Origin: an uncultured Desulfovibrio sp.
GTDB taxonomy: Bacteria > Desulfobacterota > Desulfovibrionia > Desulfovibrionales > Desulfovibrionaceae
Reading direction: 5' to 3'
NCBI RefSeq assembly: GCF_944324935.1
Contig: NZ_CALUYG010000013.1
Coordinates: forward strand, 1-59,427
DNA length: 59,427 bases
Every line of letters begins with the position of its first letter. Within the stretch, counting starts at the first letter, position 1. Of the stretch, positions 52,288-59,427 are shown in pieces. The position numbers were made by a program, and so were the translations under genes. The notes beneath the pieces were generated by a model. It searched no databases, was not told the DNA's origin, and saw nothing but the letters and a program-made list of their open reading frames with translations.

Positions 52288-53568
52288 TCAAGCATGCCGT
52301 TGTCGGGCGCTCTGGTCAAGGCAGGCTTCCCTGTAGGCGGCAAGGGCTTCGGGGAAAGGCGACAGCACCCGTTCCAGCACGCCCTGCGCCAGCGATATGG
52401 CCATACCGTAATTGGTCATGGGCAGATCGGCGCGCTGTGCCGTGATGAGACGGCGGGTCATCTGACGCCGGCTGAGGGTGCAGCCGCCGCAGTGCACCAC
52501 AACGCGGGCCTGCTGGATCGCGTCATAGTCCTGCCAGTGCCGGCCGGCCAGCAGGCGGCAGTCCAGCTCGCCGCCCGCCAGACGGGCCAGCAGACGCGGG
52601 ATCTTGACCCGGCCGATGTCGTCCTCCTGCGGATGGTGCGAGCAGGCCTCCTGGATGAGGACCGTGTCGCCGGGGCGCAAACTGTGGAGTGCCGCCGCGC
52701 CGCGCGCCAGCAAGGGCAGATCGCCCTTGAGGCGGGCCATGAGCACGGAAAAGGTGGTGAGCGGGATCTCCGGCGGCGCTGCGGCGGCCACGGGGGCAAT
52801 GACCTGGGAATCGCAGACGATGAGCTGCGGCGCTTCGCGCAGACTCTCCAGCGCCGCGCCGCATTCCTCGTCCGTGACCACGAGGCAGAGGGCGTGTCCG
52901 TCCAGCGCATCGCGGATGGCCTGTACCTGCGGCATGATCAGGCGGCCCTTGGGTGCGCTGCCGTCCTGCGGGCAGACGAGGAGCAGCCGCCCCCGCGGGG
53001 GGAGAAGATCGCGCAGCAGGGGAGGTTCCTCCTCCTGCGGACGCAGGCGCACCAGCAGCTCCCGCACCTCGTCCAGCGCGCCGGCGGGCGTGGACGTCCC
53101 GTCCAGCCGGCAGACGGCCAGCGGGATGGACGCGGGCAGGGCGAAGGTCTCCGGCCCCAGACGGCGGGCGGCCTGCTCCGCCGCCGCATCCCGGCAGTTG
53201 CAGACGACGCCGAACGGCACGTCCGCCGCCTGCAGGGCCGCGGCAAGCCGGGCCTCCGGCGGGCCCCAGAGGCTGTCCTCCAGTACGACCAGAGCCACAT
53301 CCACTTCCTCAAGCGTCCGCAGGCTGCGGGCCACGCGCTGCGCGCCCAGCTCGCCGGCATCATCGAGGCCGGGGGTATCCAGCAGCACCACAGGGCCCAG
53401 CGGGGCGAGCTCCATCACTTTTTCCACCGGGTCCGTGGTCGTGCCGGGCACGGGAGAGACCAGGGCCGCATCCTGGCCGCAAAGCGCGTTGCACAGACTG
53501 GATTTTCCGGCATTGCGGCGGCCGAAGAGGCCGATATGCAGCCGCTGGGGACGACGAGCATCAGACAT
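52288..53568 (-). CDS. hydF: [FeFe]-hydrogenase maturation GTPase HydF
   Basis: 426 residues. The N-terminal TrmE/Era-like GTPase domain has the P-loop GRRNAGKSSLCNALCGQ (about 15-31) and DTPGLDD as G3. The C-terminal part has the Fe-S ligand set of HydF: ACSHHPQEDD near 302 and HCGGCTLSRRQM near 360. HydF is the scaffold on which the di-iron subcluster is assembled before transfer to the hydrogenase. Its ATG overlaps hydE by 8 bases. hydG is not in the window. Confidence 0.96.
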   Translation of the reverse strand: MSDARRPQRLHIGLFGRRNAGKSSLCNALCGQDAALVSPVPGTTTDPVEKVMELAPLGPVVLLDTPGLDDAGELGAQRVARSLRTLEEVDVALVVLEDSLWGPPEARLAAALQAADVPFGVVCNCRDAAAEQAARRLGPETFALPASIPLAVCRLDGTSTPAGALDEVRELLVRLRPQEEEPPLLRDLLPPRGRLLLVCPQDGSAPKGRLIMPQVQAIRDALDGHALCLVVTDEECGAALESLREAPQLIVCDSQVIAPVAAAAPPEIPLTTFSVLMARLKGDLPLLARGAAALHSLRPGDTVLIQEACSHHPQEDDIGRVKIPRLLARLAGGELDCRLLAGRHWQDYDAIQQARVVVHCGGCTLSRRQMTRRLITAQRADLPMTNYGMAISLAQGVLERVLSPFPEALAAYREACLDQSARQRHA

Positions 53569-54541
53569 GGGCGGGATCTCCTGCCGGAGGGGCGGCGGGC
53601 AGACTGTGCCGCAGCCCCGCGGCGGTTATGGCGCGGCGGGCGGCCTCGAGGCTCACCTGTGCCTTGTTGTCGTAAATACGGTAGGCCGAACGGCAGGCGG
53701 GCGGCGTGAAGGACGGCATGAGCACATTGGCTCCGGCCAGCAGGCCCTGTCGTTGTCCGTCGGCGGGCGAGAGGCTGGCCAGTGCCGTGGTGGCGGGCAG
53801 ATGCGCCGTGGGCAGGACCAGCCGCAGGACGGCCAGCACCCGCAGCGTCAACGGCACGTCGCCACGGGGCGCATGGGCCAGCGGCGTGGCCGCCTGCGGG
53901 ATGAAGGGGCCCACGCCGCACATGGCCACGCCCAGTCGCTGCACCAGCAGGATGTCGTCCACGAGCGAGGTGGGACGCTGGCCCGGCACGCCTACCAGAA
54001 ACCCCGAGCCGACCTCGTAGCCCAGTTCGGCCAGCCATTCCAGCGCCCGTATGCGTTCCGCGAGCTGGTGACCGGGATGCAGACGGGCATACAGGGCCGC
54101 ATCCGCCGTCTCATGCCGCAGCAGGAAGCGGTCCGCGCCGGCCTCCCGCCAGCGGGCATAGTGTTCGCGCGGCACTTCGCCCACGCTGAGGGTGACGGCC
54201 AGGCTCAGCTCGGCCTTGACCTGCCGGATGATGCCGGCCAGCCAGTGCGGCGGGCGTTCCCATTCGCCGGATTGCAGGACAAGGGTGTCCACGCCGGCGG
54301 CGGCCGCCTGCCGGGCCGCGGCCAGTATCTGCCCCTCGGTCAGGCAGTAGCGGCCAAGTTCGCGGTTGGCGCGCTGCAAGCCGCAGTAGCGGCAGTTGCG
54401 GCGGCAGAGATTGGCAAATTCCAGCAGGCCGCGCACGAAGACGTGCCGTCCCACGGCGGCACGGCGCTGTCGTTGCGCCGCGGCCCGCAGTTCGGGCCAG
54501 GGCATGCGGAAAAGCAGCTCGAGGATCTGGCGACGGTCCAT
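53561..54541 (-). CDS. hydE: [FeFe]-hydrogenase maturation radical SAM enzyme HydE
   Basis: 326 residues from the ATG at 54541; a TTG 18 bases upstream is an alternative, and neither has a strong ribosome site. The radical-SAM motif is CRRNCRYCG (about residues 46-54). FANLCRRN before it, LVLQSGEW near 90, SVGEVPREHYARWREAGAD near 119 and HPGHQLAERIRALE near 150 match HydE/PylB-like enzymes. HydE helps build the dithiomethylamine-bridged di-iron unit from the HydG product. Located 80 bases after the hydrogenase gene. Confidence 0.95.
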   Translation of the reverse strand: MDRRQILELLFRMPWPELRAAAQRQRRAAVGRHVFVRGLLEFANLCRRNCRYCGLQRANRELGRYCLTEGQILAAARQAAAAGVDTLVLQSGEWERPPHWLAGIIRQVKAELSLAVTLSVGEVPREHYARWREAGADRFLLRHETADAALYARLHPGHQLAERIRALEWLAELGYEVGSGFLVGVPGQRPTSLVDDILLVQRLGVAMCGVGPFIPQAATPLAHAPRGDVPLTLRVLAVLRLVLPTAHLPATTALASLSPADGQRQGLLAGANVLMPSFTPPACRSAYRIYDNKAQVSLEAARRAITAAGLRHSLPAAPPAGDPAHV

Positions 54542-54621
54542 GACTGGGCGGAGAGGCAATGGCGGGGCGAAAGCGGCGGGGCCGGAGGTCGTCCGTACCG
54601 GGACGGCCCCCGGCCCGCGGC

Positions 54622-56076
54622 CTAGTCGTGCGGAGCGCTGTCCGGCGAGGACTGGGCAAAGCGGTCCACCAGGCGGGCCGCCTTGTCCGCTTCGGCCAGC
54701 ACGCCCGCGCCGCCCACGCAGCCGCCCACGCAGGTCATAACCTCGACGAGGTTGCCGGGGCAGCTGCCGTCGATATAGGATTGCATTTTACGCAGGGCCT
54801 GCAGGGAAAGGCCGTTGATAAAGATGGGCCGCACCTCTTCCCGGTCGCCCACGACCTTCTTGACCGCGGCCGCCACGCCGCCGGAAATGGCGTAGCCGCG
54901 TCCTGCGCCGGAGGCATTGCCGAGCTCGGCTTCGGCGCATTCCTCCACCACGATGCCCCTGGCGTCCAGCAGGGCCCCGACCTCTTCGAAGGTCAGCACG
55001 AAATCCACCAGCGGGTCGTTGAGCCCTTCCGTGCGCTTGGCCACGCAGGGGCCGAGAAAGACATTGATGGTGTCGGGCCGGGCCTGACGCGAGAGCTCGG
55101 CCGCGTAGTGCATGGGCGTACGCGTTTCCGAGACGAAGGGGAGCAGGTTGGGGGCGTGGCGGCGAACGGCCTCCACATAGGCCGGGCAGCAGGAGGTCGT
55201 CATAAACTTGTCGCCGCGCGCCATGCGCTCCACGAATTCCTCGGCTTCACGCCGGCTGGTGACGTCGGCGCCGGCGGCCACCTCCGCCACCTCGTCGAAG
55301 CCCAGCGCCTTGAGCGCGGTGATGATGCGCGGCAGCCCGCCCTTGAACTGGCCGACCATGGCCGGAGCCACCAGGGCCGTCACATGGGCGTCGCTGCGCA
55401 GGGCCAGCAGCACCTCCAGTACTTCGCTGCGCTCCATGACCGCGCCGAAGGGACAGGCGCGCATGCAGCGGCCGCAGCTCGTGCATTTGTCGAAGTCGAT
55501 CTCCGCCCGTCCCTCGGGGCCCTTGTGGATGGCCTGCACCGGGCAGGCCGCCTCGCAGGGGACATTCAGGCGCACGATGGCCTGGTAGGGGCAGTGGTCG
55601 TGGCATTGCCCGCAGTTGCGGCATTTGTTGGCGTCGATATAGGAACGCCCCTGCGCGAAGGAGATGGCCCCGAAGCGGCAGCTGCCGGCGCAGGAGCGGG
55701 CCACGCAGCCCTGACAGGCGTCGCTGACGAAGTAGCGGGCCTTCATGCAGCCGTGGCAGGCAATGTCGCAGACGGTCAGGATGGGCCAGTTGGGCGTCTG
55801 ATCGGCCAGCGCCTGTTCGGCAAAGTGACGCAGGGGCACGCTGTCGTCCGGCTGATCTTCCAGCCGGAAACCCAAGGCCGCGATGATGCGTTCGCGCAGG
55901 ATGGCCCGGTCCTTGTAGATGCAGCAGCGGGTCTGCTCGTTGCCGTTGCGCGGCCGCATGACGTAAGGGATGCTGTCGATGTGCTCGGCCAGGCGATCTT
56001 CCCAGAAAGCCCGGGCAATATGCCCGATGACGCCGAGCCGCAGGGCACAGACCATGTTCTTGTTTTGCAGGGTCAT
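54622..56076 (-). CDS. [FeFe] hydrogenase, group B-like, soluble
   Basis: 484 residues. A Cys-rich N-terminal domain (C103 to C133 region, CDIACHGC and CQGCVARSCAGSC) is followed by two [4Fe-4S] ferredoxin motifs (CRNCGQCHDHCP near 152 and CTSCGRCMRACP near 198), and then the H-cluster domain. Its ligands are present: TSCCP (Cys 296/297), GPCVAKR (Cys 344; Gly replaces the common Met) and EVMTCVGGC (Cys 449 and 453). There is no signal peptide, so it is cytoplasmic, probably ferredoxin-linked. GGAG precedes the ATG at 56076. hydE and hydF follow, supporting an active enzyme. Confidence 0.93.
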   Translation of the reverse strand: MTLQNKNMVCALRLGVIGHIARAFWEDRLAEHIDSIPYVMRPRNGNEQTRCCIYKDRAILRERIIAALGFRLEDQPDDSVPLRHFAEQALADQTPNWPILTVCDIACHGCMKARYFVSDACQGCVARSCAGSCRFGAISFAQGRSYIDANKCRNCGQCHDHCPYQAIVRLNVPCEAACPVQAIHKGPEGRAEIDFDKCTSCGRCMRACPFGAVMERSEVLEVLLALRSDAHVTALVAPAMVGQFKGGLPRIITALKALGFDEVAEVAAGADVTSRREAEEFVERMARGDKFMTTSCCPAYVEAVRRHAPNLLPFVSETRTPMHYAAELSRQARPDTINVFLGPCVAKRTEGLNDPLVDFVLTFEEVGALLDARGIVVEECAEAELGNASGAGRGYAISGGVAAAVKKVVGDREEVRPIFINGLSLQALRKMQSYIDGSCPGNLVEVMTCVGGCVGGAGVLAEADKAARLVDRFAQSSPDSAPHD

Positions 56077-56142
56077 GTTTTCTCCTGAAAAAAAAGAGGG
56101 GTAGGTAAAAGGAGGGCTCCTGTCCTGTAAAAATGCGGGCGC

Positions 56143-56922
56143 TCAACGCAAGACCGGTTTACGGCTCCGCAGCAGGGGCTTGCCGAGGCGCAGCTCTTCC
56201 ATGATGCGCGGGATCTCCGCCGCGCGCTCATCCGTGCCGCGCAGCAGAACCAGGACGAGATACAGCTTGCCGCTGCGCTCCATGCGGGTGCGGAGCCCGC
56301 GGCCTTCCAGCCGCTGACGCAGATCGTCCACCGAGGCTTCGTCCCGGAAGGCCCCTACCTGAAAAACGTAATCGTGCATGGTGGCCGGAGCGGGCGGCGG
56401 CGCCGTCCGTCCTTCGGGAACGGCGGCCTGCATGCCCGGCGGCATGGGCGGCACGGCGGCCGTCTGCGGGCTGCCGGGCGCGGGCTGGGCCGGGGCGGGC
56501 TGCGGCGGCACGGCCGGCGGCAGCGGCGGGCTGGCCAGCTCCACCGATTCGCCGGGAGCGGCGCGCAGCACCCGGGAGAAGCGCAGCTCCTCGGCGGACA
56601 GGATGCCCTCCGCCTCCCTGCCGGCATCGGACGATTCCGGGGCGGAGGCGGAGGCGCCGTCGTCTTCGCCGGCGCTCGCTTCCGCCGTTTCCGTGCCGTC
56701 ATCCGGGCGCACGTTGCGGGGCGCGTCGCTGCTGTCGGTACTCATGGGCGAACCGCTCTCCCACTGGCTGCGGCCAAACATGACGCCGACGAGGTAGGCG
56801 GAAGAAATGGCGACCAGCGCCAGAAAAAGCACGGCCAGCATGGAAGGCAGCGTCAGCGGGATGCCGGGACGCGTGCCTTCCTCCCTGCCGGGAGTCTTTT
56901 TCTGGCGGAGGGGATTGGACAT
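56143..56922 (-). CDS. SPOR-domain membrane protein
   Basis: 259 residues from the ATG at 56922 (AAGGAG upstream). A short cytoplasmic N-terminus, one membrane span (about 26-48), a Pro/Ala/Glu-rich linker (50-180) and a C-terminal SPOR domain (about 185-255, HDYVFQVGAFRDEASVDDLR) follow. SPOR domains bind denuded septal peptidoglycan, so a cell-division or wall role is likely. It lies 66 bases before the hydrogenase gene on the same strand; a functional link is not evident. Confidence 0.87.
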   Translation of the reverse strand: MSNPLRQKKTPGREEGTRPGIPLTLPSMLAVLFLALVAISSAYLVGVMFGRSQWESGSPMSTDSSDAPRNVRPDDGTETAEASAGEDDGASASAPESSDAGREAEGILSAEELRFSRVLRAAPGESVELASPPLPPAVPPQPAPAQPAPGSPQTAAVPPMPPGMQAAVPEGRTAPPPAPATMHDYVFQVGAFRDEASVDDLRQRLEGRGLRTRMERSGKLYLVLVLLRGTDERAAEIPRIMEELRLGKPLLRSRKPVLR

Positions 56923-57031
56923 GAAAGCTCCTTGGGCCGGTATCTCTTTGTTGACCGTCGTAAGACATAACCCGCCGGGTCGCGAAGGTAAAGAGAGGCC
57001 CGCGCAGGTTCGGGCGACGGCGTCAGCGGCA

Positions 57032-57059
57032 TTGACTTTGGGGCGCTTCAACGTACAAT
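57032..57059 (+). promoter_or_regulatory. sigma-70-type promoter of speA
   Basis: TTGACT, 16 bases, TACAAT, about 105 bases before the speA start. Strong match to housekeeping consensus. Confidence 0.65.
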
Positions 57060-57163
57060 GCGCGCACCAGTCGCTGCCTTGCCATCCCCGTTCGGACGGA
57101 TGGCAGGGCGCTCCTTGTTTACGGCGTCCGAGCCGAACATCCAGCCTCACGGGGGGAAGCAGA

Positions 57164-59080
57164 GTGGCGAAAAACCGTGCCTTGCAGCAGTGGCGTGTGG
57201 AAGATTCCATCGAACTTTACGGCATCCGCAACTGGGGGGCCGGATATTTCAATGTGGCCGACAACGGGGATGTGGTCATCTGTCCCCAGGGGCCCAAGGG
57301 ACCGCAGATCCCCATTTCGGAGATCATCGCCGGGCTGCATGCGCGCGGTTACGACATGCCGGTGCTCCTGCGCGTGGAAAACATCCTGGATGCGCGCATC
57401 AGCAACATCCACGATTCCTTCCGCAAGGCCATCAAGAATCTGGGCTACAAGGGCCAATACCGCGGCGTCTTCCCCATCAAGGTCAATCAACAGCAGCAGG
57501 TGGTGGAAAAGATCGCCCAGTTCGGGGCCAATTACCATCACGGGCTGGAAGTGGGCTCCAAGGCCGAGCTCATCGCCGCCATCTCCCTCATGCGGGATAC
57601 GGAAGCCTGCCTGATCTGCAACGGCTACAAGGACGAGGAATTTTTCGACCTCGGCCTGCAGGCCCAGCGGCTGGGCTTCAACGTACACTTCGTCATGGAG
57701 ATGCCCGGTGAACTGGACCTGCTGCTGGAACGCAGCAAGGCCCTCGGCGTGCGCCCCAATATCGGCGTGCGGGCCAAGCTGGCCGTCAAGGCCGGCGGGC
57801 ACTGGACCGATTCCGGCGGCGAGCGGTCCACCTTCGGCCTCGGGGCCTCGCAGATCGTGGATGTCGTGGACAAGCTCAAGGCCCATGACATGCTCGACTG
57901 TTTCCGCCTGCTGCACTACCATCTGGGCTCGCAGCTCTCCAATATCCGCGACATCCGGCGCGGCGTCATGGAAGGGGCGCGCCTCTATGTGGGCCTCGTG
58001 CAGGAAGGCGCGCCCATGGGCTACCTCGACCTTGGCGGCGGCCTGGCCGTGGACTATGACGGCTCCCACACCAACTACATCTCCTCCCGCAACTACACGC
58101 TGGACGAATACAGCACCGACGTGGTGGAAGCCATTATGAGCATCCTGGATGAGCAGGACATCCCCCACCCGCACATCATCACGGAATCCGGGCGCGCCAC
58201 CGTGGCGTATTATTCCGTCCTGCTCTTCAATATCCTCGACGTGAGCTCCGTGGAAGAAGTGCAGCTGCCCGAGACGCTGAGCGAAGAGACCCCCGAACCG
58301 GTCCGCAACCTGCGCGAGGTGCTCTCCGGTATCACGCTGCGCAATCTTCAGGAATGCTACAACGACGCCATCTATTACCGGGACGAGATGCGGCAGCTCT
58401 TTTCGGCCGGCCGCGTGAACCTGCGGCAACGCACGCTCTCCGAGCGCTTCTTCTGGGCCATCATGCTGCGCATCGCTGAAGAAAAACGCCGCCTCAAGAC
58501 CGTTCCCCGCGACCTGCAGGACATCGACGCCAGCCTTGCCGACATCTATTACGGCAATTTCAGCGTGTTCCAGTCCCTGCCGGACTCCTGGGCCATCAAT
58601 CAGCTCTTCCCCATCATGCCCGTCCACCGCCTGAACGAATTCCCCTCGCGGCAGGGCATCATTTCGGACATCACCTGCGATTCCGACGGCCGCATCGACC
58701 ACTTCATCGATTCACAGGGCCTCAAACATACCCTCGATCTCCACCCCCTGCGCGACGGCGAGGAGTATTACCTCGGAGCCTTCCTCGTGGGAGCGTATCA
58801 GGAGACCCTGGGCGACCTCCATAACCTCATGGGCGATACCAATGTGGTCTCCATCCGCTGCGGCGAGGACGGCAGCTACGAATATGTGCGCGAGATCCGC
58901 GGCGACTCCGTGGCCGATATCCTGAGCTATGTGGAATACGACCCGCGCCGCATCCTCGATGATCTGCGCAGTACGGCCGAACGCGCCGTGCGTGAAAAAC
59001 GCATCTCCCCCAGCGACCGTTACGCCATCCTCCAGAGTTTCGAAGACGGTCTGCGCGGCTATACCTATTTTGAAAGATAA
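57164..59080 (+). CDS. speA: biosynthetic arginine decarboxylase
   Basis: 638 residues from the GTG at 57164, preceded by GGGGGAAG; the longer frame upstream crosses the promoter. PLP-dependent fold III enzyme converting arginine to agmatine for polyamine synthesis. The PLP-lysine region GVFPIKVNQQQQVVEKI is near 98, HYHLGSQLSNIRDIRRG near 252, GYLDLGGGLAVDYDGS near 285, and CGEDGSYEYVREIRGDSVAD near the end is the SpeA-type C-terminus. Usual family length. Monocistronic, followed by an intergenic repeat and the IS30 element. Confidence 0.95.
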   Translation: MAKNRALQQWRVEDSIELYGIRNWGAGYFNVADNGDVVICPQGPKGPQIPISEIIAGLHARGYDMPVLLRVENILDARISNIHDSFRKAIKNLGYKGQYRGVFPIKVNQQQQVVEKIAQFGANYHHGLEVGSKAELIAAISLMRDTEACLICNGYKDEEFFDLGLQAQRLGFNVHFVMEMPGELDLLLERSKALGVRPNIGVRAKLAVKAGGHWTDSGGERSTFGLGASQIVDVVDKLKAHDMLDCFRLLHYHLGSQLSNIRDIRRGVMEGARLYVGLVQEGAPMGYLDLGGGLAVDYDGSHTNYISSRNYTLDEYSTDVVEAIMSILDEQDIPHPHIITESGRATVAYYSVLLFNILDVSSVEEVQLPETLSEETPEPVRNLREVLSGITLRNLQECYNDAIYYRDEMRQLFSAGRVNLRQRTLSERFFWAIMLRIAEEKRRLKTVPRDLQDIDASLADIYYGNFSVFQSLPDSWAINQLFPIMPVHRLNEFPSRQGIISDITCDSDGRIDHFIDSQGLKHTLDLHPLRDGEEYYLGAFLVGAYQETLGDLHNLMGDTNVVSIRCGEDGSYEYVREIRGDSVADILSYVEYDPRRILDDLRSTAERAVREKRISPSDRYAILQSFEDGLRGYTYFER

Positions 59081-59088
59081 AGGGAATC

Positions 59089-59112
59089 GTGGGGGGAAGG
59101 GCTCCTTTGTGG
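59089..59112. repeat. GTGGGGGGAAGG intergenic repeat, copy 4 (truncated)
   Basis: GTGGGGGGAAGGGCTCC after speA matches the start of the other units and then stops short next to the IS30-type element, suggesting insertion into or beside the repeat. Confidence 0.5.
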
Positions 59113-59123
59113 ACGGCAGATTG

Positions 59124-59427
59124 TCAAACGAAAGTTGACACAAGGAAGACCCCGTTTTCCCTCATTTTTTCCACAGTTGTCCTGTCACCGAACTTCTTGC
59201 GCGGGTGGTGGTTTATGAAGGCCACCGCCCGCGCTGTCTCGTGCTCCCCAAGGCCCCTGAAGTTTCGCATGCGGGGGAAAAATTGCCGGAGCAGTCCGTT
59301 TGTCTGCTCATTGAGCCCCCGCTCTCCGGGGCAGCCGGCGTGGCGGAAAGAGCTTGCCGTACCAAAATGCTGGTCTATCTGCTTGTAATTGAAAAATTCC
59401 TTGCCCTGGTCATAGGTGATGCTTTTG
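59124..59427 (-). CDS. IS30-family transposase, C-terminal part (runs off the window)
   Basis: The minus-strand frame entering at the window end encodes about 100 residues up to a TGA at 59126-59124. SITYDQGKEFFNYKQIDQHF contains the second Asp of the DDE triad, GCPGERGLNEQTNGLLRQFF the Glu, and FINHHPRKKFGDRTTVE the conserved IS30 C-terminal segment. The 5' end of the gene lies beyond the window. GATTGTCAAACGAAAGTTG around the stop may belong to the terminal inverted repeat of the element. Frame is open throughout the visible part. Confidence 0.88.
   Translation of the reverse strand, partial: KSITYDQGKEFFNYKQIDQHFGTASSFRHAGCPGERGLNEQTNGLLRQFFPRMRNFRGLGEHETARAVAFINHHPRKKFGDRTTVEKMRENGVFLVSTFV

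Overview
The window is GC-rich bacterial chromosome from a sulfate-reducing member of the Desulfovibrionaceae, closest in character to Desulfovibrio desulfuricans. The evidence is a dsrC gene, a desulfoferrodoxin / short 46-residue rubredoxin / rubredoxin:oxygen oxidoreductase operon, a rubrerythrin, a soluble [FeFe] hydrogenase with hydE and hydF, and a likely sulfolactate sulfo-lyase (suyAB). There are no rRNA or tRNA genes and no CRISPR array.

Layout. 0.1-5 kb: tail of a surface-glycan cluster (epimerase, CMP-sugar synthetase, two hexapeptide acyltransferases, HAD phosphatase) followed by a lipoprotein. 5-13 kb: two envelope proteins of unknown role, a CstA-type transporter, thiD, fliJ-motE and truA, then a candidate structured RNA. 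13-24 kb: MFS transporter, SEC-C protein, a duplicated-Cys-module protein, pgi, an NtrB/NtrC-type two-component pair, a broken PAS-GGDEF gene, and an iron alcohol dehydrogenase behind a near-perfect Rex operator. 24-32.7 kb: redox and metal genes (CGGC protein, flavodoxin-ferredoxin, molbindin), SMR transporter, trmI, PBP1A, dsrC, CBS-ACT protein and larC. 32.9-37.8 kb: a dicarboxylate-type symporter, the 3' relic of an IS200/IS605 tnpB with its right end, and suyAB under a consensus sigma-54 promoter facing a divergent sigma-54 activator. 37.8-46 kb: oxygen-defence operon dfx-rub-roo, then folD, cheW, a TetR regulator, a YigZ protein and rubrerythrin. 46-51 kb: ctpA-yibQ, a secreted transthyretin-like protein, proC, crcB. 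51-57 kb: [FeFe] hydrogenase - hydE - hydF, followed on the same strand by two tiny membrane-protein genes. 57-59.4 kb: speA and the 3' part of an IS30-family transposase running off the end.

Main discovery. The two small genes after hydF each have an in-frame TGA inside a conserved Cys-Gly-TGA-Arg-Pro context. Their reading frames stay homologous, without gaps, for 36 codons past the TGA. At exactly the same distance after each TGA lies a hairpin with a GU-starting apical loop, which is the layout of a bacterial SECIS element. They are best read as tandem, so far unannotated, single-span membrane selenoproteins (C-G-U redox motif) in the hydrogenase-maturation operon.

Other structure: a roughly 150-bp inverted-repeat-ended (MITE-like) element present twice, a family of GTGGGGGGAAGG intergenic repeats (one lying next to the IS30 element), and palindromes at the dfx and rubrerythrin promoters. 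The likely sulfur flow is sulfolactate to pyruvate plus sulfite (SuyAB), with the sulfite feeding the dissimilatory pathway in which DsrC is the sulfur carrier.
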